A DNA stretch of 64,000 nt. Source: Chitinophaga sp. YR573 (GTDB taxonomy: Bacteria; Bacteroidota; Bacteroidia; Chitinophagales; Chitinophagaceae). The stretch lies in NCBI RefSeq assembly GCF_900110995.1, contig NZ_FOJF01000001.1, forward strand, positions 1,319,199 through 1,383,198, read 5' to 3'. The notes under the pieces were generated by a model. That model saw only the letters and a list, made by a program, of their open reading frames with translations. It was not told where the DNA came from and ran no database searches. Shown here piece by piece: positions 8,131 through 15,960 of this stretch (position 1 is the first letter of the stretch; each line of letters opens with the position of its first letter). A program made the position numbers and the translations under genes.

Positions 8131-10020
8131 ATGGAGAATTTTATAGTTTCTGCCCGTAAATACCGCCCACAGAATTTTTCTACCGTAGTAGGACAAGCAC
8201 ATATTACCACCACCCTCAAGAATGCTATCCGCAATAACCAGCTGGCACATGCCTTTTTGTTTTGCGGTCCGAGAGGGGTAGGTAAAACCACCTGTGCGCG
8301 TATATTGGCCAAAACCATTAATTGTGAGAACCTTCAGCCTGATGGGGAAGCCTGTAATCAGTGTCATTCCTGTACATCATTCAATGAAGGCAGTTCTTTT
8401 AATATTCACGAGCTGGATGCGGCGTCTAACAACTCTGTAGATGATATCCGTACCCTGGTGGAGCAGGTACGTTTTGCTCCGCAGGCAGGCAAGTACAAAA
8501 TCTATATTATAGATGAGGTACATATGCTCAGTTCTTCCGCTTTTAACGCGTTCCTGAAAACGCTGGAAGAACCGCCTCCTTACGCCATCTTTATCCTGGC
8601 GACCACAGAAAAGCATAAGATCCTGCCAACTATCCTCAGTCGTTGTCAGATCTTTGATTTTAAACGTATTACTATTCAGGATACGGTAGATCACCTGCTG
8701 GAGATCTGTCAGAAAGAAAATATTGAAGCCGAAACAGACGCCCTGCACCTGGTAGCCCAGAAAACAGACGGCTGTATGCGTGACTCCCTGAGTACACTGG
8801 ATAAGATCGTCAGCTTTACAGGCGGACATCTTACCTATTCCAATACACTGGAACACCTGAACATCCTCGACTATGATTACTTCTTTAAAGTAATGGAAGC
8901 TGTGATGGTACAGGATGTAGCTACTGCCCTGCTGATCTTTGACGAAATTCTGCAAAAAGGATTTGAAGGAGATAATTTCCTGAATGGCTGGGCAGAATTT
9001 CTGCGTAACCTGCTGATGTGCAAGGAAGAAAAGGTGATGCACCTGGTAGAAGTATCAGGTAATCTGAAAGACCGCTACCGGCAGATGTCTGGCAAGGTGA
9101 GTCCTTCTTACCTGATCACAGCTCTGCACCTGCTGAACGAAACGGAGATCAACTACCGCATGGCGCGTAATAAACGCCTGCATGTGGAGATGGCGCTGAT
9201 AAAACTGTGTTACCTGCAACAGGCAGTAACTTTAGTGAGTGATGAGCAGACCGGTGAGGTAGTAAAAAAAAAATTAGTAGCTGATGGGGCAGTGCCCCAG
9301 CGCCTGAGAGCTCCTTTTGCGACATTAGCGCCAAAGGCAACTGCCGGACAACCAGCTACTTCAGCGTCTATTGCTGCTAATGAAGCGAGGCTGACGATAG
9401 AGACGCCGGAACCGGTGAAGACGGTGCCTACTACTCCAGTAGTTAATACTACTAATACTGGTGTACCTCAGCCTAAAACAGGCGGACTTACTTCTATGAA
9501 GGAAGCGCTGGCAGCAAATGGCACGATACCTGTGGCTACTTCTACCAAGCCCACTACCCCGCAACCTAAAATGACCGGCCTCGCCGCCATGAAGGAAGCA
9601 CTGGCAGCAAAACAACAGACTGGCCCGGTAAAACAAGCAATCCCTATCACATTAGGCGCTTTACACGTTTACTGGGAAGAATTCATCGATCGCTTCCGGC
9701 AGGCTAACAAAATGACAGTTGTGAGCAATCTTCAGTTAGCAGCTATTACACTGCCTGCTCCTGAAGAAATAGCGATTACCAGCCGTAATATTGTGCAGTT
9801 CCGTTTTATGGAAGAAGAAAAGCTGGCTATTTCAGCCTTTTTCAAAGACAAATTCCATAACCTGGGCATTGTGCTGACCCTGCTGCTGGATGAAACTCAG
9901 CAAGCCGTGGATATAGGCCCTGCCCCACTTTCCAGCCGGGAACAATTTCAAAAGATGACGGAAAGTTACCCGCTGATAAAAGAGCTGAAGGACAGACTTA
10001 ATCTTGAACTTGATTTTTAA
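8131..10020 (+). CDS. dnaX: DNA polymerase III subunit gamma/tau
   Basis: A 629-residue clamp-loader subunit. The Walker A motif GPRGVGKT is at residues 46-53. A zinc-binding cluster follows (C-x8-C-x2-C-x2-C in CENLQPDGEACNQCHSC), then the Walker B segment IYIIDEVHML, the sensor-1 region ATTEKHK and an arginine finger in LSRCQIF. The AAA+ domain and collar reach about residue 370. A Pro/Thr/Ala-rich linker (about 385-500) carries two copies of PQPK-x2-GL-x2-MKEALAA (446-462 and 477-493), and a C-terminal tau-like domain follows. I saw no slippery A-run with clear frameshift signals, apart from an A9 run near 9266 that could be tested. Confidence 0.95.
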   Translation: MENFIVSARKYRPQNFSTVVGQAHITTTLKNAIRNNQLAHAFLFCGPRGVGKTTCARILAKTINCENLQPDGEACNQCHSCTSFNEGSSFNIHELDAASNNSVDDIRTLVEQVRFAPQAGKYKIYIIDEVHMLSSSAFNAFLKTLEEPPPYAIFILATTEKHKILPTILSRCQIFDFKRITIQDTVDHLLEICQKENIEAETDALHLVAQKTDGCMRDSLSTLDKIVSFTGGHLTYSNTLEHLNILDYDYFFKVMEAVMVQDVATALLIFDEILQKGFEGDNFLNGWAEFLRNLLMCKEEKVMHLVEVSGNLKDRYRQMSGKVSPSYLITALHLLNETEINYRMARNKRLHVEMALIKLCYLQQAVTLVSDEQTGEVVKKKLVADGAVPQRLRAPFATLAPKATAGQPATSASIAANEARLTIETPEPVKTVPTTPVVNTTNTGVPQPKTGGLTSMKEALAANGTIPVATSTKPTTPQPKMTGLAAMKEALAAKQQTGPVKQAIPITLGALHVYWEEFIDRFRQANKMTVVSNLQLAAITLPAPEEIAITSRNIVQFRFMEEEKLAISAFFKDKFHNLGIVLTLLLDETQQAVDIGPAPLSSREQFQKMTESYPLIKELKDRLNLELDF

Positions 10021-10107
10021 TAAGGATACCGGAAGGACATCTTCCGCAATCCGACTTTTACAATTCGCATTTCTTTTGTAGGTTTGAGCAAAATTTGGAA
10101 AAAGACT

Positions 10108-11739
10108 ATGGCAGAAGTTATCAGAATGCCCCTTTTGAGTGACACAATGACTGAAGGGGTGATCGCGGAATGGCATAAAAAGGTAGGAGATACCGTAAAA
10201 GCAGACGATGTAATTGCTGAGGTGGAAACTGATAAGGCCACCATGGAAGTAATGGGATATGTTGAGGGTACACTTTTATATATCGGTGTGGAGAAAGGTA
10301 AGGCTGCTAAAGTAAATGGAATAATAGCTATTGTAGGTAAGCCAGGTGAGGACTATAAGTCTTTGCTGGAAGGCGGTAATAATAATGCACCGGCAGCTGC
10401 TGCTCCTGCAAAGGAAGAAGCTAAGCCTGCTGCAGCTGCACCTGTTGCAGATAATGGCGCAGCAGCGGAAGCGCTGAAAAACGCTACCGTTATCCGTATG
10501 CCATTGCTGAGTGATACGATGACAGAAGGTAAGATCATTGCCTGGAACAAGAAAGTGGGTGATACCGTGAAGAGTGATGATGTGCTGGCAGAAGTAGAAA
10601 CCGATAAGGCGACTATGGAAGTGATCGGTTATGCAGACGGTGAATTGCTGTATGTAGGTGTGAAAGAAGGAGATGCAGCCAAAGTAAATGGTATCATCGC
10701 TATCGTAGGTAAAAAAGGAACAAATATAGATGCTATACTGGCTGCTGAAGGCAAACCTGCAGCTCCGGCAGCGAAAGCAGAAGAAAAGCAGGCTACTCCG
10801 GTAGCATCTGCAGCCCCTACTGCTACTCCTGAAGCATCTTCTTCAGATAACGGCCGTATCAAAGCCTCTCCTCTTGCCAAGAAACTGGCAGAAGAAAAGG
10901 GTATCGATATCAAACAGGTAACCGGTTCCGGCGACAGCGGCAGGATCATCAAGAAAGACGTTGACAATTATGTACCAGCAGCAGCGCCTGCACAGCAGCC
11001 TGCCAAGGCAGCCGGAGCGCCAGCAGCGAAAGCAGCAGCATTCGTGCCAGCCGGACAGGAAGGCTTTACTGATATTCCGCTGACACAGATGCGTAAGGTA
11101 ATTGCCAAACGCCTCAGCGAAAGCAAATTCTCGGCACCTCACTTCTACCTGAAAATAGATGTGAACATGGAGAAAGCCATGGAAGCCCGTAAATCAATCA
11201 ATGAAATCTCTCCGGTTAAAATCTCCTTCAATGATATGGTGATCAAAGCATCTGCTTTGGCACTGCGTCAGCATCCTGCTGTTAACAGCAGCTGGTATGG
11301 TGATTTCATCCGTCAGAACCATCATATTCATATCGGTTCCGCTGTAGCTATCGAAGAAGGTCTGATCGTTCCGGTTGTTCGTTTTGCAGATCAGAAAACC
11401 CTGAGCCAGATTGCTGGTGAAGCAAAAGACCTGTATGATAAAGCGAAGAACAAGAAACTGCAACCACAGGATTTCTCCGGTAATACCTTTACCGTTTCCA
11501 ACCTGGGTATGTTAGGTATCGACGAATTCACCGCTATCATCAATCCTCCGGATTCTGCAATCCTGGCGGTAGGTAATATCAAGGAAACTGTCATCTCTGA
11601 AAAGGGTCAGTTCAAAGCAGTGAACATCATGAAGTTAACCCTCAGCTGTGACCACCGTAGCGTGGACGGAGCAGTAGGCGCACGCTTCCTGGCTACACTG
11701 AAAGGTTACCTGGAGAACCCGGTAACTATGCTGGTATAG
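10108..11739 (+). CDS. pdhC: Pyruvate dehydrogenase E2 (dihydrolipoamide acetyltransferase)
   Basis: A 543-residue E2 core enzyme that moves acetyl groups from lipoyl arms to CoA. It has two lipoyl domains (about 1-76 and 130-206), each with the lipoylated Lys in ETDKATMEV. Ala/Pro-rich linkers follow, then an E3/E1-binding domain (about 253-290, ASPLAKKLAEEKGIDI) and the catalytic domain (about 320-543) with the active-site motif DHRSVDGA near the end. The start at 10108 (MAEVIRMP) fits the lipoyl fold; an upstream TTG at 10084 is less likely. A strong terminator follows. No E1 or E3 gene lies next to it. Confidence 0.93.
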   Translation: MAEVIRMPLLSDTMTEGVIAEWHKKVGDTVKADDVIAEVETDKATMEVMGYVEGTLLYIGVEKGKAAKVNGIIAIVGKPGEDYKSLLEGGNNNAPAAAAPAKEEAKPAAAAPVADNGAAAEALKNATVIRMPLLSDTMTEGKIIAWNKKVGDTVKSDDVLAEVETDKATMEVIGYADGELLYVGVKEGDAAKVNGIIAIVGKKGTNIDAILAAEGKPAAPAAKAEEKQATPVASAAPTATPEASSSDNGRIKASPLAKKLAEEKGIDIKQVTGSGDSGRIIKKDVDNYVPAAAPAQQPAKAAGAPAAKAAAFVPAGQEGFTDIPLTQMRKVIAKRLSESKFSAPHFYLKIDVNMEKAMEARKSINEISPVKISFNDMVIKASALALRQHPAVNSSWYGDFIRQNHHIHIGSAVAIEEGLIVPVVRFADQKTLSQIAGEAKDLYDKAKNKKLQPQDFSGNTFTVSNLGMLGIDEFTAIINPPDSAILAVGNIKETVISEKGQFKAVNIMKLTLSCDHRSVDGAVGARFLATLKGYLENPVTMLV

Positions 11740-11765
11740 TCTTTAAACTATCTTATCATTATAAT

Positions 11766-11803
11766 AACAGGCATTTCGTTTTAAACGGAATGCCTGTTTT
11801 GTT
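11766..11803 (+). terminator. Rho-independent terminator after the E2 gene
   Basis: A 16-bp stem (AACAGGCATTTCGTTT pairing with AAACGGAATGCCTGTT, one G-T wobble) is followed by TTTG, starting 26 nt after the E2 stop codon. Confidence 0.85.
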
Positions 11804-11885
11804 TATAGGATGTTATTGCACCTTGAGTATTTGGGATTTGCCATATAATTATTTAAATTTAGGTAGCCCCATAATAATACCACAT

Positions 11886-12275
11886 ATGGAAATTCCTAAG
11901 AATGCATTAAACTGGTTCGAAATCCCTGTACATGATTTTGACAGGGCAAGGAAATTCTACAGCCAAATTTTTGATTATGAAATGCCTGAAAGTAACACAG
12001 GTTACAAACGAATGGGCTTCTTCCTTTATGATCATCAGAACGGCGGCGCAGGCGGCGCTATCGTACAGGGAGTAGAATACCTCCCCAGCCAGCGTGGCAC
12101 ATTAATATACCTGCACGCCGGCAATGACCTTATCACTGTACTAAACCGTGTAGAAGATGCAGGAGGTAAAATAGAACTCGGCAAGCGCCCCGTATCCGAA
12201 GAACAGGAACTTGGCTACTTCGCTATCATCTATGATACAGACAACAACAGGGTCGCCCTCCACTCTATGCATTAA
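11886..12275 (+). CDS. VOC (glyoxalase/bleomycin-resistance fold) family protein
   Basis: A 129-residue protein with the opening NWFEIPVHDFDRARKFYSQIF that is typical of vicinal-oxygen-chelate proteins. A central Gly-rich turn (GGAGGAIVQG) and the C-terminal D-x-D-x-N-R-VALHS strand follow. These proteins bind a metal between two paired beta-alpha-beta-beta-beta units and act as small-molecule lyases, isomerases or binding proteins. The start at 11886 is preferred over 11790 because the first 32 codons look non-coding and contain part of the terminator tail. The next gene downstream is a GbsR/MarR regulator. The substrate cannot be inferred. Confidence 0.8.
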   Translation: MEIPKNALNWFEIPVHDFDRARKFYSQIFDYEMPESNTGYKRMGFFLYDHQNGGAGGAIVQGVEYLPSQRGTLIYLHAGNDLITVLNRVEDAGGKIELGKRPVSEEQELGYFAIIYDTDNNRVALHSMH

Positions 12276-12281
12276 GCATAC

Positions 12282-12299
12282 TTTCAAATACTTTTGAAA
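12282..12299. promoter_or_regulatory. Candidate operator dyad, copy 1 (overlaps the -33 box)
   Basis: The imperfect dyad TTTCAAATACTTTTGAAA lies directly before the GbsR-type gene. Its right arm contains the TTTG (12293-12296) that serves as the -33 box, so a bound repressor would block the promoter. A second copy with the same layout lies at 12853-12870. Confidence 0.55.
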
Positions 12300-12323
12300 G
12301 TTCAGTAACTATGTATATCTTTG
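12293..12323 (+). promoter_or_regulatory. Bacteroidota promoter of the GbsR-type gene
   Basis: TTTG (12293-12296), a 19-nt spacer and TATCTTTG (12316-12323) form a perfect match to the Bacteroidota housekeeping promoter. The ATG begins only 5 nt after the -7 box, so the transcript is expected to be leaderless or nearly so. Confidence 0.8.
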
Positions 12324-12327
12324 TGTC

Positions 12328-12834
12328 ATGAAGTTAACAGAGGCAAAGGCACAATTTATTCAAACCTGGGGTTCCCTGGGTGCTCAGTGGGGTATTAACC
12401 GCACAATGGCCCAGATCCACGCGTTGCTAATGATTATGCCCGATCCTTTAAGTGCAGAGGATATTATGGCGGAACTCAATATCTCCCGCGGTAATACCAA
12501 TATGAACGTGCGGGAACTGATCAACTGGGGACTGGTAGAAAGAGTGCTGATTCCCGGTGAACGGAAAGAATACTTCAGCGCAGAGAAAGATATCTGGAAA
12601 GTTGCCACCGACATCGCCCGTGAAAGAAAACGTCGGGAACTGGACCCTATCATCAAAACACTCAACCAGTTACAGGAAGTAGAAGGCGATACCAAAGACA
12701 AACATGTCAAAGCCTTTAAAGACTCTATCCAGAATATCAACAAATTCGCTCATCAGACAGAGAAAACGATCAGCACCTTCATTAAATCTGAAGAAAGCTG
12801 GTTCTACTCTACCCTGCTGAAGCTATTCAAATAG
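12328..12834 (+). CDS. GbsR/MarR-type transcriptional regulator
   Basis: A 168-residue winged-helix regulator of the GbsR class. It opens with a helical segment (FIQTWGSLGAQWGINRTMAQIHALL), then the DNA-binding helix-turn-helix (LSAEDIMAELNISRGNTNMNVRELINWGLVERV, about 38-70) and the wing (PGERKEYFSAEKD), and ends with a long helical dimerisation region. The family includes sensors of small solutes, but the ligand here is unknown. The promoter and dyad just upstream suggest autoregulation. The 5-nt distance between the -7 box and the ATG supports this start. Confidence 0.85.
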   Translation: MKLTEAKAQFIQTWGSLGAQWGINRTMAQIHALLMIMPDPLSAEDIMAELNISRGNTNMNVRELINWGLVERVLIPGERKEYFSAEKDIWKVATDIARERKRRELDPIIKTLNQLQEVEGDTKDKHVKAFKDSIQNINKFAHQTEKTISTFIKSEESWFYSTLLKLFK

Positions 12835-12852
12835 CTTTTTTTTGCCTATATA

Positions 12853-12870
12853 TTTCAGTATTTATTGAAA
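12853..12870. promoter_or_regulatory. Candidate operator dyad, copy 2
   Basis: TTTCAGTATTTATTGAAA has the same 6-6-6 layout as the dyad in front of the GbsR-type gene and shares its right flank (TTGAAAGTTC). It lies 19 nt after that gene's stop codon. No clear TAnnTTTG box follows at the expected distance, so it may be a leftover of a lost promoter. Confidence 0.4.
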
Positions 12871-12945
12871 GTTCTGAATCATATACAACAGGCGCTCGAA
12901 AATATCATAGCCCAGCTGCCAAGGAGGCGGTATCAGCTTCTTTAG
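12871..12945 (+). pseudogene. Remnant of an ECF (FecI-like) sigma factor, region 4
   Basis: A 24-codon open stretch ends at a TAG. Its part ALENIIAQLPRRRYQLL closely resembles the start of sigma region 4 in FecI-type ECF sigma factors (usual pattern L-x-x-A-I-x-QLP-x-x-RR). No start codon or remaining domain is present on either side, so this is a fragment of a decayed gene. The identification rests on pattern memory over about 17 residues. Confidence 0.4.
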
Positions 12946-12984
12946 CGTTTCTGGTTTAATGTTTGTGTTTTAAGATTGAAGGAT

Positions 12985-13010
12985 GCGGGGCCGGCACTTG
13001 TCGGCCCTGC
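12985..13010 (+). terminator. GC-rich hairpin before the CoA-binding gene
   Basis: GCGGGGCCG (12985-12993) pairs with CGGCCCTGC (13002-13010) with one wobble around an 8-nt loop; TTAATTT follows. It probably ends transcripts from the GbsR side. It lies 20 nt upstream of the next start codon, so it could also act as a leader hairpin. Confidence 0.5.
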
Positions 13011-13029
13011 TTAATTTAAAACAAAGATT

Positions 13030-13398
13030 ATGAGCGATAAGAAACTAACGGTGGTATTGGGTGCCTCTCCTAACCCGAACAGGTATAGTTACCTGGCAGT
13101 AAACCGGTTGGTAGCCAAAGGACATCCCGTACTGGCTATCGGTAAAAAAGACGGACAAATAGGCGATACTCCCATCACAAAAGATCATCCTCTTCCCGAA
13201 AATGTAGATACGGTAACGTTGTATATGAATCCCGGATTACAGAAGGAATACTACGATTATATCTTCCGGCTGCATCCCAAAAGAATCATCTTCAACCCCG
13301 GTACAGAGAATGATGAACTGGCAGAACAGGCAGAAAGTAAAGGGATAGAGCCCGTGGAAGCATGTACGCTGGTGATGCTGAGCACCGGACAATACTAG
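13030..13398 (+). CDS. CoA-binding domain protein (YccU-like)
   Basis: A 122-residue Rossmann-type protein with the signature of CoA_binding_2: TVVLGASPNPNRYSYLAVNRL at the N-terminus (phosphate-binding loop G-A-S), a middle GHPVLAIGKK strand, and NPGTENDELAEQAESKGI with a C-terminal ACTLVML strand. Such proteins bind CoA, but their cellular role is mostly unknown. A 10-bp dyad follows the stop codon. Confidence 0.85.
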   Translation: MSDKKLTVVLGASPNPNRYSYLAVNRLVAKGHPVLAIGKKDGQIGDTPITKDHPLPENVDTVTLYMNPGLQKEYYDYIFRLHPKRIIFNPGTENDELAEQAESKGIEPVEACTLVMLSTGQY

Positions 13399-13399
13399 T

Positions 13400-13426
13400 T
13401 ATCTGAATATTTTGTATATTCGGATA
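13400..13426. terminator. Dyad after the CoA-binding gene
   Basis: TATCTGAATA pairs with TATTCGGATA (one wobble) around a 7-nt loop, starting just after the stop codon. There is no clear T-tract, so terminator function is uncertain. Confidence 0.45.
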
Positions 13427-13507
13427 TACCAGATTCATAAGACGGGCATTACTATCAGACAGGCATTAATGTAACTGCGGAGCCTATTCACTCTAATCAT
13501 ATATACA

Positions 13508-13984
13508 ATGATGAAATGGAGAAGATTCAACGGCGAACCAATTCATTTGCCCATTAAGGAAGAAGTGCGTGAAGCCATTATCCGGGAAACCGGTAAGGGT
13601 TTTCACCTGAAAGTATGTATTGGCACAGACTCACAGGTAAAAGGTGCTGACACGGAATTTGCTACAGTGATCGTTTTTCTGCGCGAGGGACATGGAGGTT
13701 TCATGTTCATTCACAATGAAAAAACCAAAGATGTTTATTCCATTAAAGAGCGTATGCTCATTGAAGTGGCCAAAAGCATTGAGATCGCTTACGAACTCTG
13801 TGACATGTTCACCGACTACGATGTAGACATGGAAGTACATGCAGACATTAACACCAATCCTCAGTTTAAAAGTAACCTGGCTTTACGCGAAGCAATGGGT
13901 TATATACTGGGAATGGGATTCGCCTTTAAAGCCAAACCGGATGCATTTGCCAGCAGCTGCTGTGCAGATAAGATGGTGAACTAA
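13508..13984 (+). CDS. YkuK-type ribonuclease H-like protein (DUF458)
   Basis: A 158-residue protein of the YkuK/DUF458 family, predicted to have an RNase H-like fold. It shows the early VCIGTDSQV strand with a conserved Asp, a central Glu-containing helix (RMLIEVAKSIEIAYEL), and a C-terminal HADINTNPQFKSN motif with conserved acidic residues. The spacing of acidic residues fits a metal-dependent nuclease, but no member has a firmly known substrate as far as I know. A second ATG directly follows the first, so the start could be 3 nt later. Confidence 0.8.
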   Translation: MMKWRRFNGEPIHLPIKEEVREAIIRETGKGFHLKVCIGTDSQVKGADTEFATVIVFLREGHGGFMFIHNEKTKDVYSIKERMLIEVAKSIEIAYELCDMFTDYDVDMEVHADINTNPQFKSNLALREAMGYILGMGFAFKAKPDAFASSCCADKMVN

Positions 13985-14124
13985 AAGGCTGTTAACCTTA
14001 CTATTACCCCCCTTTTTGGACGTGCTTTGCACATCCATAGGAATTTATCCCCCTTAACTTTCCTCTTTTTGCAGTATTTGTAACATTAAAAAGGCCATCC
14101 CCGTTTTAACGACAAATCCACTTC

Positions 14125-14514
14125 ATGTATATCCGTATCTGTACCGTATTACTGTTTCTGCTCTGCTCAGCTTCTCAATGTAAAAAGGAAAATATAAAAA
14201 CGCTGCGCGATAAATTAAAGGGTAGCTGGAAACTGGAATACTATACAGGAGGATTTACAGGAAGGGGCTCCAAACTCGCTCCGGGAAGGCTCTCCATTAC
14301 AAAATTTGATAAAGTTATAGAATGGAAATATGAGCATGATACTATGGTTTCATCACTTCCATACACTGTTGTAATGTACAATAACCAACCCTGTGTCAGG
14401 ATAAAAGATCAGCAGCAGACCATCAATTATTCCGTTGCTATCAGCCATGATACACTCTTCATGCAACAGATGGATGGTGCAGATATGTTTGGAGAAGTAT
14501 ATACCCGTTATTAG
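14125..14514 (+). CDS. Small secreted lipocalin-like protein
   Basis: A 129-residue exported protein with an N-terminal hydrophobic segment (about 4-14) and nearby cysteines (C15, C19) without a perfect lipobox. The rest has the pattern of small lipocalin-like Bacteroidota proteins: LKGSWKLEYYTGG near the start and alternating beta strands. The function is unknown. It ends with a 4-nt overlap against the convergent engB stop codon. Confidence 0.6.
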   Translation: MYIRICTVLLFLLCSASQCKKENIKTLRDKLKGSWKLEYYTGGFTGRGSKLAPGRLSITKFDKVIEWKYEHDTMVSSLPYTVVMYNNQPCVRIKDQQQTINYSVAISHDTLFMQQMDGADMFGEVYTRY

Positions 14515-15119
14515 GCTATCGCCCTGAACTGCATATTCATTTCATCAATAAAAGTCAGGATCTTATCCCTTCCCATTTTCTTTTCAGTACTGGTAACGTA
14601 GTTGGCAGGCAAAAACTCCCAGGTTTCCTTTAACTTATTGAGGAAGGCTTTTACATTACGGCTCACATTCAGCTGTGTGCTCTTATCTGCTTTGGTAAAT
14701 ACCAGGCTGAAAGGAACACGCCACTCACCCAGTTGGTTAACAAAGTCCAGGTCTAATTGCTGAGGTGTATGACGGCTGTCTATCAATACAAATACGTTCA
14801 CGAGGTTCTCACGTTTACGCAGATAATCTTCTATCATCCTCTCCCATTTCTTACGCTGTGCCTGGCTTACTTTGGCAAAGCCATAACCAGGTAAATCGAC
14901 GATATACCAGTCCTTATTGATCACAAAGTGATTGATTAACTGTGTTTTACCCGGAGTACCGGATGTTTTGGCCAGCTTCTCGTGGTTGGTCAGCATATTT
15001 ATCAGAGACGATTTTCCCACATTGGAACGGCCTATAAAGGCATATTCCGGCAGCGTAGCCGGCGGGCACTTGTCATATTCCACATTGCTGATAAGATATT
15101 CTGCTGATTTAATAATCAT
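14511..15119 (-). CDS. engB: Ribosome biogenesis GTPase EngB/YihA/YsxC
   Basis: A 202-residue TrmE-Era-EngA-like GTPase needed for assembly of the large ribosomal subunit. Motifs: G1 GRSNVGKS (30-37), G3 DLPGYG (75-80), G4 TKAD (about 142-145), and an N-terminal YAFIGRSN strand. Length is normal for the family. A TACTTTTG promoter lies upstream on the minus strand, and a perfect 16-bp GC-rich palindrome sits in the predicted leader, 17 nt before the start codon. Confidence 0.95.
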   Translation of the reverse strand: MIIKSAEYLISNVEYDKCPPATLPEYAFIGRSNVGKSSLINMLTNHEKLAKTSGTPGKTQLINHFVINKDWYIVDLPGYGFAKVSQAQRKKWERMIEDYLRKRENLVNVFVLIDSRHTPQQLDLDFVNQLGEWRVPFSLVFTKADKSTQLNVSRNVKAFLNKLKETWEFLPANYVTSTEKKMGRDKILTFIDEMNMQFRAIA

Positions 15120-15136
15120 ATTCTTGCTTATAGTTC

Positions 15137-15152
15137 GCGGTCCCGGGACCGC
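15137..15152. promoter_or_regulatory. Perfect 16-bp GC palindrome in the engB leader
   Basis: GCGGTCCCGGGACCGC is a perfect palindrome in an AT-rich divergent intergenic region. It lies between the predicted engB promoter and its start codon. It could be a protein-binding site or a leader hairpin. Confidence 0.5.
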
Positions 15153-15168
15153 CGAATGTTTTAAAATA

Positions 15169-15176
15169 CAAAAGTA
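15169..15176 (-). promoter_or_regulatory. -7 promoter element of engB
   Basis: TACTTTTG on the minus strand matches the TAnnTTTG consensus exactly and lies about 50 nt before the engB start codon. Confidence 0.6.
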
Positions 15177-15211
15177 CTTCTTATCCCCCTCACATTATCA
15201 TATTTACACCC

Positions 15212-15219
15212 TAACTTTG
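15212..15219 (+). promoter_or_regulatory. -7 promoter element of menG/ubiE
   Basis: TAACTTTG matches TAnnTTTG, with the ATG 6 nt downstream, so the transcript is probably leaderless. This also excludes the longer reading frame that opens upstream inside engB. Confidence 0.65.
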
Positions 15220-15225
15220 CGGGCT

Positions 15226-15960
15226 ATGTCAGATAAGAAGATAGTGCCATTTGCTACGTCAAATTTAAGCAAGAAGGAACAAATAGCGGAAATGTTCAAT
15301 GACATTGCTTACCGCTACGACTTTTTGAACCATTTTATGTCCATGGGGATAGATATCCAGTGGCGTAAAAAAGCATTGAGGAAATTAAAAGATCTGCAGC
15401 CAAAAAAGATGCTGGATGTGGCAACCGGGACCGGGGATTTTGCCATTATGGCTCATAAAATGCTGCAACCCAATAGTGTTACGGGTATAGACATCTCCGA
15501 AGGGATGCTCTCCCATGGCCGCGAAAAGATCAATAAGCTGGGCCTCTCCGATAAAATAACCCTTGAATTGGGGGACAGCGAAACAATAAGTTTTCCCGAC
15601 CAGACGTTTGATGCCATAACGGTGGCGTTTGGCGTGAGGAACTTTGAACACCTGGAAAAAGGACTGTCAGAAATGTTACGTGTACTGAAGCCGGGGGGTA
15701 AATTAGTGATACTGGAATTTTCTAATCCCACTGTTTTTCCCATTAAACAATTATATAATTTGTATTTTCGCTATATTACACCTCTGATAGGGAAATGGAT
15801 TGCACGAAGCGAAGCAGCATATAGTTATCTGCCGGCATCAGTAAAAGCATTCCCACAGGGTAAAGAAATGTGTAATATTTTAACTAATACCGGTTTCCAA
15901 GCAGTAACATGCAAAAAACTTACATTCGGCATCAGCTCTATTTATTGCGCATCCCGCTAG
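15226..15960 (+). CDS. menG: Demethylmenaquinone methyltransferase
   Basis: A 244-residue class I SAM-dependent methyltransferase of the UbiE/MenG family, which carries out the last step of menaquinone synthesis. Motifs: VATGTGDFAIMA (motif I, about 67-78), GIDISEGML, a family-typical AFGVRNFEH segment, and VLKPGGKLVILEFS. The start at 15226 (MSDKKIVPF) is set by the promoter 6 nt upstream. Its 3' end overlaps porT by 52 nt, which indicates co-expression. Menaquinone would be the electron acceptor of the complex I encoded further along. Confidence 0.93.
   Translation: MSDKKIVPFATSNLSKKEQIAEMFNDIAYRYDFLNHFMSMGIDIQWRKKALRKLKDLQPKKMLDVATGTGDFAIMAHKMLQPNSVTGIDISEGMLSHGREKINKLGLSDKITLELGDSETISFPDQTFDAITVAFGVRNFEHLEKGLSEMLRVLKPGGKLVILEFSNPTVFPIKQLYNLYFRYITPLIGKWIARSEAAYSYLPASVKAFPQGKEMCNILTNTGFQAVTCKKLTFGISSIYCASR

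Noticed and set aside
14932..15225. N-terminal extension of menG
   Set aside because: The extension is antisense to engB, and a -7 box lies just before the ATG at 15226.
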